This document shows, piece by piece, positions 6,577 to 13,966 of a stretch of 15,509 nt of DNA. The position numbers and the translations under genes are program-made. Source of the stretch: Alphaproteobacteria bacterium UBA3439 (lineage in GTDB: Bacteria; Pseudomonadota; Alphaproteobacteria; Puniceispirillales; Puniceispirillaceae). Each line of letters starts with the position of its first letter. The stretch's first letter is position 1. Location: the NCBI GenBank assembly GCA_002378605.1, contig DFSK01000107.1:4874-20382 (forward strand), written 5' to 3'. Under the pieces are notes generated by a model, which saw nothing but the letters and a program-made list of their open reading frames with translations, did not search any database and was not told where the DNA came from.

Positions 6577-7206
6577 TCAGCCTTTTGGTATTTCGCCCAT
6601 ATGTTTTGGCACATGATAGCCTTTTTGCACCGCATCGCGTGCCAGAAGGCGTTGATACCATGATCTGACATTCGGATAATCGGCAAGATTGACCTGTTGC
6701 CATTCATAGCGTGATACCCACGGCCAGCAGGCCATATCGGCAATCGAATAATCATCACAAATATAATCACGCCCTTCAAGCTGCCGATCGAGAACGCCGT
6801 AAAGTCGCGCCACTTCGCTACGAAAGCGCGCTTCGGCATAATCTGATTTACCCGGATTGAAATGCAGGAAATGATGCGCCTGACCAAGAATCGGGCCAAA
6901 CCCGCCCATTTGCCACATCAGCCATTCATTGACCCTGGCGCGTCCGGCGCTGTCTGTTGGTAGAAATTTCCCATATTTTTCTGCCAAATAGACAAGGATA
7001 GCACCAGATTCCATCAAACTCATGCCATTGTCACGGTCAATGATGGCAGGGATTTTATTATTTGGGCTGATTTTCAAAAATGCAGGGCTGTTTTGATCGC
7101 CTTGGGTGATATTGATGGGATGCACTTCGTAATCGACGCCAAGCTCTTCAAGAAGGATCGATATTTTGCGGCCATTCGGGGTTGTCCATGTATAAAAATC
7201 AATCAT
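6577..7206 (-). CDS. yfcG: Glutathione S-transferase, YfcG-type disulfide-bond oxidoreductase
   Basis: A 209-residue cytosolic glutathione transferase that is strikingly close in pattern to E. coli YfcG (Nu-class GST), which has disulfide-bond reductase rather than classical transferase activity. N-terminal thioredoxin-fold domain, residues 1-80: the TPNG motif at 9-12 keeps Thr9 and Asn11 as in YfcG; ISPNNKIPAI contains the cis-proline of the glutathione site; LMESGAILVYL contains the Glu-Ser pair that holds the glutamyl end of glutathione. C-terminal helical domain, 90-200: WQMGGFGPILGQAHHF and YSIADMACWPWV are hallmark segments of this subfamily. AAGGA lies about 9 bases before the ATG. 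It is 85 bases downstream of the yqaA-like gene and on the same strand, so cotranscription is possible. Confidence 0.93.
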   Translation of the reverse strand: MIDFYTWTTPNGRKISILLEELGVDYEVHPINITQGDQNSPAFLKISPNNKIPAIIDRDNGMSLMESGAILVYLAEKYGKFLPTDSAGRARVNEWLMWQMGGFGPILGQAHHFLHFNPGKSDYAEARFRSEVARLYGVLDRQLEGRDYICDDYSIADMACWPWVSRYEWQQVNLADYPNVRSWYQRLLARDAVQKGYHVPKHMGEIPKG

Positions 7207-7291
7207 GCATCCATTCCTTTTTGCATTCTTATGGTGACAGCATTTTCAACTGGCAAGGGGTACTGCGGCAAATCATAGCGGGCTGCGATGC

Positions 7292-7735
7292 CTATCCAAA
7301 AGCAAATTTTTCAGCAAAGAGCGCAATCACCACATAGCGCGTGGTTTTTGCCAGCGCCACAATCAAAACAAAGCTTTTCAATGGTTCTTTTAAAATACCA
7401 GCCATCACGGTGATTGGATCGCCAATGAGTGGCACCCAGCTTAGTAAAAGTGTCCAGCGTCCAAATTTCTGGTACCAGCGGGTAATGGATTGGTAACGCG
7501 GTGAGGCTTGAATTTTTTCCATGCGCATAACCGATGACGCAATGCTGCGCCCGATGAGCCAATTGACGATCGCGCCAAGCGTATTGCCAAGACTGGCGAA
7601 CAGGATCAGCAGCCCCATTGAATATTTTGATGTAATCACCAAATATCCAAGTCCAAGCTCGGATTGCGCCGGTAAAATTGTGGCGGCAAGAAAAGCCGAG
7701 AGAAACAGGCTAAAAAGCGCGCCGGTTTCATTCAT
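7292..7735 (-). CDS. yqaA: YqaA-type membrane protein (DedA/SNARE-associated relative)
   Basis: A 147-residue inner-membrane protein that follows E. coli YqaA (142 residues) throughout: an N-terminal SLFLSAFLAATILPAQSE segment, then LGNTLGAIVNWLIGR (49-63) and the conserved core FGRWTLLLSWVPLIGD (91-106). These belong to the VTT/DedA-like superfamily of small integral membrane proteins, thought to act in lipid or membrane homeostasis; the function of YqaA itself is unproven. The frame is open up to 7867, but I chose the ATG at 7735 because the N-terminus then matches the family and the extra 44 residues are polar and unlike it. No good ribosome site precedes it. A promoter candidate lies upstream. 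Confidence 0.85.
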   Translation of the reverse strand: MNETGALFSLFLSAFLAATILPAQSELGLGYLVITSKYSMGLLILFASLGNTLGAIVNWLIGRSIASSVMRMEKIQASPRYQSITRWYQKFGRWTLLLSWVPLIGDPITVMAGILKEPLKSFVLIVALAKTTRYVVIALFAEKFAFG

Positions 7736-7779
7736 GACGTTTGATATTTCGGGTGCGGTTTGGCATTTGAGATCATCAT

Positions 7780-7809
7780 ATTCTATCTGGCGGGTCGGTT
7801 TCACGACAA
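7780..7809 (-). promoter_or_regulatory. Candidate sigma-70-type promoter for the yqaA-like gene
   Basis: On the minus strand TTGTCG (7809-7804) and TAGAAT (7785-7780) are 18 bases apart, with the predicted start about 40 bases before the ATG at 7735. It lies between two divergent genes and inside the over-long open frame, which supports the shorter yqaA start. The -10 box matches 5/6. Confidence 0.35.
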
Positions 7810-7849
7810 GTGGATTGCCCCTATCTACAGCAATTGGAGTGATTAATCC

Positions 7850-8191
7850 ATGACAGCCGACGATCATGCATTGCTCGAGGTGATCGAGGCCGATTACCGA
7901 TCAAACCATATGTATTGGATTGAACGGAAATTAAACAAGCGGTTTGAACGTTGGTTTCGCAACCAAACCAGTTATGAAATCAAAGATTTGCTTGCTGAAC
8001 GGCAAATAAATGACCTGCAAATTGAAGTTTTTGCCTATTATAACAAGCTGGATTATGAACCGGTGACACGATTATCACCGGCGCTTTACGAAAAATGGAT
8101 CACCAGCATCATCATGGGATGGTTGATGCGAAAATCAGTGTCTTGCTGGTCAAAAATCAAGACGGCAAGCGCTGGCGTCCGCGAAGTTTGA
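7850..8191 (+). CDS. Hypothetical protein, 3' end probably frameshifted
   Basis: The frame encodes 113 residues, starting at ATG 7850 with GGAG 10 bases upstream. The first 85 or so residues look genuine: an acidic, helix-rich protein with WIERKLNKRFERWFRNQTSYEIKDLLAERQ broken into charged helices, then FAYYNKLDYEPVTRLSPALYEKWI. From about 8110 on the composition turns odd (WLMRKSVSCWSKIKTASAG). An alternative frame two bases later reads MVDAKISVLLVKNQDGKRWR and continues to TAA at 8241, with codons like those of neighbouring genes. Loss of one base near the GGG at 8115-8117 would explain this. I do not recognise the family. It converges on the cytochrome gene: the in-frame stop clears that gene by 4 bases, the shifted one overlaps it by about 45. 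Confidence 0.6.
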   Translation: MTADDHALLEVIEADYRSNHMYWIERKLNKRFERWFRNQTSYEIKDLLAERQINDLQIEVFAYYNKLDYEPVTRLSPALYEKWITSIIMGWLMRKSVSCWSKIKTASAGVREV

Positions 8192-8195
8192 AAGA

Positions 8196-8681
8196 TTATG
8201 AACCGCTTTTGCTGTTTTCCATCGCGTTGTTCAGCTTGTAATCAGCATTGATTTTATCATGGATTTGTCTGACATCATCCGGCCATGTCGATTTGATATA
8301 AGACAGGGCAGCGATGATGTCTTCGTCTTTCAACAAACCGTCATAAATTGGCATGCTGACCTTATATTCACTGCCAATCATTGCTTCAAAGCCATATTTG
8401 GTTAGCTTATAAAGCAATTCATCTGAATGATGCCAAGTATGGCCTGATTTATCATGCGGCGGGGCGAGGCGCATGCCATCAACCTTTGTGTCGCGCCAAC
8501 CAACTTGCCCTTCCAGATTCACGCCATGACAGCTTGCGCATTGATCCATATATATTTTTTGACCAAGCTTTACATAGACCGGATCATCGGGGCGCAATTC
8601 AACAATATCATCCGCAATGCTTGGCATTGCGGCGGCAAGAGCAAACGCCAGACTTAAAAAGGTAAGGGCAATGTTCCGCAT
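8196..8681 (-). CDS. Class I c-type cytochrome, periplasmic
   Basis: A 161-residue secreted monohaem cytochrome. A signal peptide covers residues 1-23 (basic start, hydrophobic core, cleavage after PSIA). The haem-attachment motif is CASCH (48-52), with His52 as the proximal ligand, and the likely distal ligand is Met110 in VSMPIYDG. The end helix, LKDEDIIAALSYIKSTWP, is the usual C-terminal helix of cytochrome c folds. The C-terminal extension beyond 135 is charged and lysine-rich. There is no transmembrane anchor, so it should be soluble in the periplasm. It is the last gene of a tight operon: its ATG lies 4 bases after the stop of the class II cytochrome gene. The electron partner is unknown, probably the other operon products. 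Confidence 0.92.
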   Translation of the reverse strand: MRNIALTFLSLAFALAAAMPSIADDIVELRPDDPVYVKLGQKIYMDQCASCHGVNLEGQVGWRDTKVDGMRLAPPHDKSGHTWHHSDELLYKLTKYGFEAMIGSEYKVSMPIYDGLLKDEDIIAALSYIKSTWPDDVRQIHDKINADYKLNNAMENSKSGS

Positions 8682-8685
8682 GGCT

Positions 8686-9132
8686 TTAATCCAATTTATA
8701 TGATTTGTGACAGCTTTTGCAGGTTGATGCGGTGGCTTTAAACGCGTTTAGCGCGGCTTTGGTATCGCCATCTTCTGCGGCAAGAACCAATTCATTGGCA
8801 GCCTGATAATTGGCGCTGGCGGCGCGCTCAAATCCAGAAAAATCCAACCAGATTTGCGGGGATGCTTCGGATGGTTTTCCATCGCTTCCAGCTGGAAAAT
8901 AGGCTGGCATCTTTTCGGCCCAATCGCGAATTTGCGTGGCAAGAGGAACAATCGCCCCAAGATCACCGTCCCGCAAATGCGTCTTTATGGCTTTAAGATT
9001 ATCTTTATTTTGCGTGAAGAAATCCATCCGTTCTTTGACAATACCGGTGGCACCACTATGCGCATAGGCAAGCATGGAAAGGCCGCAAGACAGGGCGAGG
9101 GCTGTTGTAAAGGCTGTTTTTCGTAAGGCCAT
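8686..9132 (-). CDS. Class II c-type cytochrome (cytochrome c-556 / c' family)
   Basis: A 148-residue secreted four-helix cytochrome. The signal peptide is MALRKTAFTTALALSCGLSMLAYA in two parts (1-10, 11-24) with cleavage before HSG. The haem motif CKSCH sits near the C-terminus (138-142), the hallmark of class II cytochromes. An Arg-x-x-x pattern with Met36 (ERMDFF) at the start of helix 1 suggests a Met sixth ligand, i.e. the low-spin c-556 type rather than a ligand-free c'. The frame is open to 9195, but that would put 21 polar residues before the signal peptide, so I chose the ATG at 9132; AAGG lies 12 bases before it, rather far. It is the middle gene of the operon and sits 59 bases after the DUF4396 stop. 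Confidence 0.88.
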   Translation of the reverse strand: MALRKTAFTTALALSCGLSMLAYAHSGATGIVKERMDFFTQNKDNLKAIKTHLRDGDLGAIVPLATQIRDWAEKMPAYFPAGSDGKPSEASPQIWLDFSGFERAASANYQAANELVLAAEDGDTKAALNAFKATASTCKSCHKSYKLD

Positions 9133-9191
9133 GTTAAGGGGGATCCTTTTGATGATCTGCGGTGAAGGGCCATAGTCGCAAGGCGACGATT

Positions 9192-9638
9192 TCAATGGCA
9201 GGCTTTGCCCAATGCCTTTAGGCGCCAGTAATTATAAGGCAGCGGTGTGATAAAACCGGCAACAAGCATTAGCGGCACCGCCCACCAAGTGAGCAACGCA
9301 CCGCCTGTCAGCATAAAGTCGGCTAGATTCATTGCCGCTTCCATTGAAATCATCGAAATCAAGGACATTCCAAACGCCGTTTTTAAGGCGATTTTTAACG
9401 CCATTTGGCGGGCCAGAATGATTGTTTCCAAGATGATCGAGGTCAAAAGACCATTCATAATGGCTAGGGACATGATCCATAGAACGGGCCAGTCAATGCC
9501 CATGGTTTGAAAGTAAAATATTGTTCCCAGATCGCCAATCGAACAGCCAAGCAGACACCAGCTGGTGTTATAGCTTGCGCGCTTCCATGTATGTTTGCAC
9601 TGCCAATGGATGTTCAGCGTGTCGATTGTGATGGCCAT
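9192..9638 (-). CDS. DUF4396-type integral membrane protein
   Basis: A 148-residue inner-membrane protein with about four hydrophobic helices. It matches the DUF4396 pattern: a tryptophan/threonine-rich segment, then CLLGCSIGD (28-36), and later MEAAMNLADFMLTGG with acidic residues inside a helix. The function of DUF4396 is unknown. The N-terminus has potential soft-metal ligands His11, Cys14 and His16, and Cys28 and Cys32 flank the first helix; metal binding is inference. The start is firm: AGGAGAG lies 6 bases before the ATG. It is the first gene of an operon with two cytochromes c and directly follows the CueR-like promoter, with a leader of only about 15-20 bases. That context suggests a role in handling copper or a related metal, or its effect on haem proteins. 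Confidence 0.82.
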   Translation of the reverse strand: MAITIDTLNIHWQCKHTWKRASYNTSWCLLGCSIGDLGTIFYFQTMGIDWPVLWIMSLAIMNGLLTSIILETIILARQMALKIALKTAFGMSLISMISMEAAMNLADFMLTGGALLTWWAVPLMLVAGFITPLPYNYWRLKALGKACH

Positions 9639-9659
9639 GTATCTCTCTCCTGTAATCGG

Positions 9660-9690
9660 TATGTAGGTCTTCCCCTAAGGGGAAGGTCAA
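9660..9690 (-). promoter_or_regulatory. MerR-family (CueR-like) operator-promoter of the DUF4396/cytochrome operon
   Basis: On the minus strand a -35 box TTGACC (9690-9685) and a -10 box TACATA (9665-9660) are separated by 19 bases, the over-long spacer that MerR-family activators correct by twisting DNA. The spacer holds the dyad CTTCCCC-TTA-GGGGAAG (9685-9669). The reading ACCTTCC-N7-GGAAGAC differs in two bases from the CueR consensus ACCTTCC-N7-GGAAGGT, and the left half, TTGACCTTCCCCTT, equals what I recall of the E. coli copA promoter. The predicted transcript starts about 15 bases before the ribosome site. No merR-family gene is in the window, so the regulator must lie elsewhere. Confidence 0.85.
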
Positions 9691-9705
9691 CAGGTTAGAT
9701 GATGG

Positions 9706-9723
9706 TTTTGCCAATTGGCAAAA
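9706..9723. promoter_or_regulatory. Perfect 18-bp palindrome, candidate operator
   Basis: TTTTGCCAATTGGCAAAA is a perfect 9+9 palindrome in the divergent intergenic region, 16 bases upstream of the -35 box of the DUF4396 operon and about 200 bases upstream of the permease gene. Position and symmetry suit a dimeric repressor or activator. It has no loop, so a terminator is unlikely. A weaker dyad, GAACCG-N13-CGGTTC, lies at 9777-9801. Confidence 0.45.
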
Positions 9724-9926
9724 TACATGATGAAAATCGCCAAAATAGAGTGGTTTGGCGTAATGCTATGGGCGCTGAACCGAAAGTAGTGGTTGCGGTT
9801 CTTTATGAACACAAAATAAAGTGATATGTTTGTAAGATATTTTTTCAAAGGTTTGTGTTTAAGATTCTGTTTCTTTTAACTTTTTATAAAGGCGTATGCG
9901 TCTTTCATATAGATGAGGAGAACATG

Positions 9927-11375
9927 ATGAGTAAATCTGAGCGATTATATAATCTGGACCTCGCCCCCACGCCGAAGGATAAAAAAAACTGGGGTTGGTT
10001 TGAAATATTTAACGTGTGGGCAAATGACGTTCAAAGTCTTTTTGGCTACACGCTTGCGGCTTCGTTGTTTTTATATTCCGGATTGAATGGGTGGGCGGTT
10101 TTTGCCGCGTTAATTTTGGCCGGTTTTTTCATTTCTTGGCTGGTTAATTTATCAGGCAAGCCAAGTGTCGTGCATGGCATACCCTATCCAGTCTTCGCGC
10201 GTGTAAGTATGGGCGTTTTCGGCGCAAACTTCCCGGCGATGGCACGAGGCCTCGTTGCCATGTTTTGGTATGGTGCGCAAACATATGCGGCGTCCACTGC
10301 TGTGGCGCTTTTGATTTCCGGTATTACAGGCAATCAAGGTGAAGTCATGTTTTTGGGCATGACCGGTGTGATGTGGATTTCCTTTATTTTTGTGTCGCTA
10401 TTCCAAATTTATCTTTTCTGGCAGGGCATAGACCTGATCAAACGCTTTCTTAATTTTGCCGGCCCGGCCGTTTATGTCGTGATGATTGTTCTGATGATTG
10501 CCATTTGGACAAAAGCAGGCGGCGGATTATTATCTGAGGTTGGTTCAATTTTTTCTGGAGGCAACCGCTCGGGTGAGTTTGAAGGTCTTGGTGCGATCAG
10601 CGCCTTTGTTGCTGTCTTTTCAATCATGGTTGGGTATTTCGCCGCTGTCGTAATCAATTTTGGCGATTTTGCCCGCTTTGTAAGTAGTGAAGACGAAATG
10701 CGGAAAGGCAATCTATGGGGCTTAGTCGGTAATGTTGTCTTTTTCTCGTTCATCACGCTAATGATCACCGGCGGAACGATTGCTATTTTTGGTGAATATA
10801 TTGCTGAGCCAACGGCTATGGTGGCAAGGGTAGATAATATGTTTCTGACCATCATTGCAGCTTTTGCATTTTTTGCGGCAACTGTTGGAATCAACATGGT
10901 GGCTAACTTCATCCCGCCTGCATATGATTTGGCAAATTTACTGCCTAGCAAGATCGATTTCCGCATGGGTGGTCTTATCACCGCCATTTGCGGTTTTGTG
11001 ATTGGTGGCTTGTGGGTCTCGGTCATAACGCAAATGGGGCTTTTCCCGTTTGTAAACACGCTTGGGGCAATTCTTGCGCCCGTGTTTGGCATTATGATTG
11101 CTGATTATTATCTTATCAAAAAGCAGCAATTAAACATTGATGCGTTGTTTGACGACAGTCCGGACGCCGAATATCACTATAATGGCGGCTTCAATCGCAA
11201 AGCGATTTTGGCTTGGCTTATCTCGGGTTATATCGCGGTTGGATCAGTATGGCCTAATATTCTGGTATTTGGTTTGGATGATTTCTTCGCAAACTTGGGC
11301 GGCGGCGGCGGATATGCTTGGATAATTGGTGCATCACTTGGTGCATTGGTTCATCTGGCAATTTCACGCAAATAA
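9927..11375 (+). CDS. NCS1-family nucleobase / hydantoin / allantoin permease
   Basis: A 482-residue, 12-helix inner-membrane symporter of the nucleobase-cation-symport-1 family, the usual length. Family patterns: NWGWFEIFNVWANDVQSL and GYTLAASLFLYSGLNGW in helix 1-2, FWYGAQT (113-119) where the Mhp1 substrate residues Trp117 and Gln121 match Trp114 and Gln118, a NFGDFARFV motif typical of uracil/allantoin members, NMVANFIPPAYDL near the Mhp1 Asn318 region, and IMIADYYLIKK towards the end. Substrate could be uracil, allantoin, cytosine or a hydantoin; not decidable. The frame is open to a GTG at 9855, but GGAG at 9917-9920 fits the ATG at 9927 (spacing 6) or, less well, 9924. It is divergent from the CueR-like operon; no catabolic genes for its substrate are in the window. 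Confidence 0.9.
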   Translation: MSKSERLYNLDLAPTPKDKKNWGWFEIFNVWANDVQSLFGYTLAASLFLYSGLNGWAVFAALILAGFFISWLVNLSGKPSVVHGIPYPVFARVSMGVFGANFPAMARGLVAMFWYGAQTYAASTAVALLISGITGNQGEVMFLGMTGVMWISFIFVSLFQIYLFWQGIDLIKRFLNFAGPAVYVVMIVLMIAIWTKAGGGLLSEVGSIFSGGNRSGEFEGLGAISAFVAVFSIMVGYFAAVVINFGDFARFVSSEDEMRKGNLWGLVGNVVFFSFITLMITGGTIAIFGEYIAEPTAMVARVDNMFLTIIAAFAFFAATVGINMVANFIPPAYDLANLLPSKIDFRMGGLITAICGFVIGGLWVSVITQMGLFPFVNTLGAILAPVFGIMIADYYLIKKQQLNIDALFDDSPDAEYHYNGGFNRKAILAWLISGYIAVGSVWPNILVFGLDDFFANLGGGGGYAWIIGASLGALVHLAISRK

Positions 11376-11396
11376 GCCTTTAAATCCAAATTTATG

Positions 11397-11435
11397 AATA
11401 GCCCGTCACAATTTAAGTGGCGGGCTATTTCATTT
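11397..11435 (+). terminator. Intrinsic terminator after the NCS1 permease
   Basis: AATAGCCCGTCAC (11397-11409) pairs over 13 positions with GTGGCGGGCTATT (11417-11429), with one U-G wobble on the plus strand, around a 7-base A/T loop, followed by TTCATTT. It begins 22 bases after the permease stop. On the minus strand the wobble becomes an A-C mismatch, so it is primarily a plus-strand terminator, though it could also stop convergent transcription from hemY. Confidence 0.88.
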
Positions 11436-11518
11436 ATCGCGACTATTTCATGGCCCTATTTTGCCATTTACTGTCATAGATCACGGCGATGAATGGCGGC
11501 GGCATAATGCCCATTTGG

Positions 11519-12775
11519 CTATGAATTATGTTTTATAAGCGGGCTTGTTCCGGCTGGCCGCTGCCAAACCAATGCGGCAAATTCTTCACAGGCGGGGCAA
11601 AATGCCTGCCACGCATCATGCCTGCTTTTACAAGATGTGCAGTGCCATAGTGAATTGGCATCTTCATTGCCACCATCGATATCGCGCGCTTCGCTAAATA
11701 ACCGCTCGGCCTCACCATCAAGACCCGCATCGCGTGCCTGTTCAGCGACCAGATAATAGGCGGCTTTTTGTTGGGCTGAATCAACCTGAGCGAGCAGCTT
11801 GGTAAGTTTTGCGATAAATTGGCCATCATTACTTTTCCATGCGGTCTTTAGCATTTTTGCAATGCTGTCATGCGGGTGGATTTTGAACGCCGTTTCCAGA
11901 ATTTTGGCGGCGCGCGCATGCGCTTTGTCATCAAGATAGTGGTCGGCAAGCATTGTCACCGCCGGTAAAAATCCCGGGTCAATTTTTAACGCTTCCAAAA
12001 GCGCTTTATTGGCCAATGCGCGATTATCTTGAAGCAATTCACCCGCTTTTAAAAAATGCAGCACGCAACGTTGGCGCGCAATAAGCGCAGATTGATCAGG
12101 TGCTGTTTTTGATTTTGCTTTTTTCTGCTGGCGCGCAATCACATCAAGCGCCGGAAGCGCCGCATTCCAATCATGACGATCCGTCTCTAGCTTGAAAAGA
12201 TGATCGGCTGCCAGAACTGAATTTGGTTTGAGCGCCAGCGCGGCCTTTGCCGATTGGTAAGCTTTGACTGGGTCATGATCATCAAGCGCCAATCGCATTA
12301 ATCCGATATGGCCAAGAAAGGCTGTTTCACGATCATCCAAAATAGAGGTGAAATAACGCCTTGCCGCCTGATGATCGCCGGCAAGATGCGCTGCCTGCGC
12401 CACCAAAAGGCCGGTGAGTTTTGGTTCTTTTAACAGCCGTTCAGCGCGGCTGGCATGTTTTCGGGCTTCGGCTGGTTCGCCTGCCGATACTGCCATTAAT
12501 CCTAGGGTCAGCGCACGATGACCAGCATCGTCACGGCGTTGACGAAGGCGTCCACCAAGCCAGTGTGGCACCGACCGAATGGCGCGCAAAAGCCGATCGA
12601 AAAACACCAGAATAAGGGCAAAGATAATAATCAGCGCAACAGCCAGACTTGTTGGCAATTCCATACGCCAGCCAAGCCATTCAATCTGCACCGCGCCCGG
12701 CTGGCTGGCAAGCCAGCTTGCCGCGGCGGCAGCGGCAAGAATGATCGTAAAAAGAATAAAAAGCTTTTTAAACAT
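11519..12775 (-). CDS. hemY: HemY-family TPR membrane protein
   Basis: A 418-residue inner-membrane protein with the HemY N-terminal plan: a first helix (FKKLFILFTIILAAAAAASW), the GAVQIEWLGWRMELP segment, then a second helix (LAVALIIIFALILVFF, about 45-60), placing the rest in the cytoplasm. Residues about 85-365 are a run of TPR-like helical repeats. This HemY is the one from the hem operon, of unproven function in haem synthesis, and not the oxidase of the same name in Gram-positives. The C-terminus has a four-cysteine ribbon: C379, C382, C393, C396 in WHCTSC and FCPAC, like the metal-binding end of LapB. It is the last gene of the hem cluster, 27 bases after the mitofilin stop, so it is probably cotranscribed. 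Confidence 0.9.
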   Translation of the reverse strand: MFKKLFILFTIILAAAAAASWLASQPGAVQIEWLGWRMELPTSLAVALIIIFALILVFFDRLLRAIRSVPHWLGGRLRQRRDDAGHRALTLGLMAVSAGEPAEARKHASRAERLLKEPKLTGLLVAQAAHLAGDHQAARRYFTSILDDRETAFLGHIGLMRLALDDHDPVKAYQSAKAALALKPNSVLAADHLFKLETDRHDWNAALPALDVIARQQKKAKSKTAPDQSALIARQRCVLHFLKAGELLQDNRALANKALLEALKIDPGFLPAVTMLADHYLDDKAHARAAKILETAFKIHPHDSIAKMLKTAWKSNDGQFIAKLTKLLAQVDSAQQKAAYYLVAEQARDAGLDGEAERLFSEARDIDGGNEDANSLWHCTSCKSRHDAWQAFCPACEEFAALVWQRPAGTSPLIKHNS

Positions 12776-12802
12776 GATCTAAGTACAATCCAGCTCTTGG
12801 CA

Positions 12803-13966
12803 TTATTGACCGTTAAGGGCGGTGGCGAGATAGCTTGTCACAAGCTCATTGACCGCCTTATCAAGCGTCTGACGCGCCCTAGCGGCGGCAAGCCAATCAT
12901 CAAGCGATGGCAATTGAGGCCCGCTCCATTGACCCGCAGCATTGATTGCGCCGCCAAGATCTCTTATCGCAAGGGCTGTTTCAAAATGACCAAGTGCGGC
13001 AGCATTGCCACTAGCGCTACCGCCAATTTCCCGAAGCTGGACAAGCTGGCCAAGCTTGGCGCCGGTTTTTTCCAAAAATCCAGCATTATCGGCCGCATGA
13101 TTTAACGCAGCGGTCATTTGCGGCACCAAATCATAAGCTTTTTGCAGTAAATGCTGGGGGCTTGCTGGCATCGGATTTGCCGCGCTTTGCAATGGCTGAA
13201 GGCCGGTTATGTTGGCACCGCGATCAGCCAGACCTTGAAGCAATGACAACCAGCGATCAAGCGGCTGGCCTGCCAAATTATCAGCAAGAAGGCCGCTGGC
13301 AATCAGAAGACCTTTTTGTGCGGTCATTTGCCTGCTGCTGGCGGGTTGCGTGTCGGCTGCTGGTGACGCATTTGCGCCAATGGCGTTGTCCTCGCTCGGA
13401 TTTGCTGGCAGGGCTTGGCTAGTAAGCGCCGCTTCAAGTGCGGCAAAGCGTTGATCCATATCATTGCGGATGGCAGCAATATCAGTTTTGGCATCACCGT
13501 CTAAATCATTATTCTGGCGGTTACTGGCTGGCGGTGATGCAGGCGATGCCATCTGGTCTTGCAGGGCAGCAAGTGCCGATTTCTGGCTTTGTCGGTCGGC
13601 GGCAAGCTGGCTCTCAAGTGCGGCAAGCCGTTCATCAAGCTTTGCAAGACCAAGATCCGAAAACCCAGGAACAGAGTCCGTTGCGCCGCTGTTGGCAACA
13701 GGCAAAAGGGCGGCCATATCTGCTGTATTCTGGCGTTGCTGCCAAACGGCAAAACCGGCAAGACCAACGGCAAAAAGCGACAAGGCCAAGGCCGCAAATG
13801 CGATAAAAGAACCGGCATGAGAGGATGGGGCTTTATGGGGTGATGCGGTCTGGCTATCTTTTGATTCGCTGGCATGTGGCGGCGTTGTTTGTCCTGCGGG
13901 TTTTTCAACCGCATCGCCGTCAATCGTATCGCCCATTTTGGCGGATGGTTGCTTTGTTTTTGCCAT
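12803..13966 (-). CDS. Mitofilin / Mic60 homologue (COG4223)
   Basis: A 387-residue protein with the alphaproteobacterial Mic60 layout: a polar, proline/serine-rich cytoplasmic N-terminus (1-52), one membrane helix (about 53-75, FIAFAALALSLFAVGLAGFAVW), coiled-coil stretches at about 107-135 and 158-190, and a C-terminal mitofilin domain (about 270-387) with GGAINAAGQWSG and DDWLAAARARQTLDKAV. Such proteins sit in the inner membrane facing the periplasm, shape intracytoplasmic membranes and contact the outer membrane, by analogy with mitochondrial cristae junctions. The gene lies between hemD and hemY, as known for this lineage. It starts 145 bases after the hemD stop; only a weak GAG lies before the ATG. 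Confidence 0.88.
   Translation of the reverse strand: MAKTKQPSAKMGDTIDGDAVEKPAGQTTPPHASESKDSQTASPHKAPSSHAGSFIAFAALALSLFAVGLAGFAVWQQRQNTADMAALLPVANSGATDSVPGFSDLGLAKLDERLAALESQLAADRQSQKSALAALQDQMASPASPPASNRQNNDLDGDAKTDIAAIRNDMDQRFAALEAALTSQALPANPSEDNAIGANASPAADTQPASSRQMTAQKGLLIASGLLADNLAGQPLDRWLSLLQGLADRGANITGLQPLQSAANPMPASPQHLLQKAYDLVPQMTAALNHAADNAGFLEKTGAKLGQLVQLREIGGSASGNAAALGHFETALAIRDLGGAINAAGQWSGPQLPSLDDWLAAARARQTLDKAVNELVTSYLATALNGQ

Noticed and set aside
8686..9195. Class II cytochrome starting at 9195
   Set aside because: That start overlaps the DUF4396 stop and places 21 polar residues before the signal peptide, which would be abnormal for export.
10472..11092. 206-codon minus-strand frame opposite the NCS1 permease
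   Set aside because: Its composition is an antisense mirror of the membrane protein (Pro, Thr, Lys, Ile rich) with no domain pattern; the permease on the plus strand is unmistakable.
12832..12846. AGCTTGTCACAAGCT palindrome sharing a core with the repeat at 12-24
   Set aside because: It lies inside the mic60 coding sequence and the shared core is itself a short palindrome, so chance is the simplest explanation.
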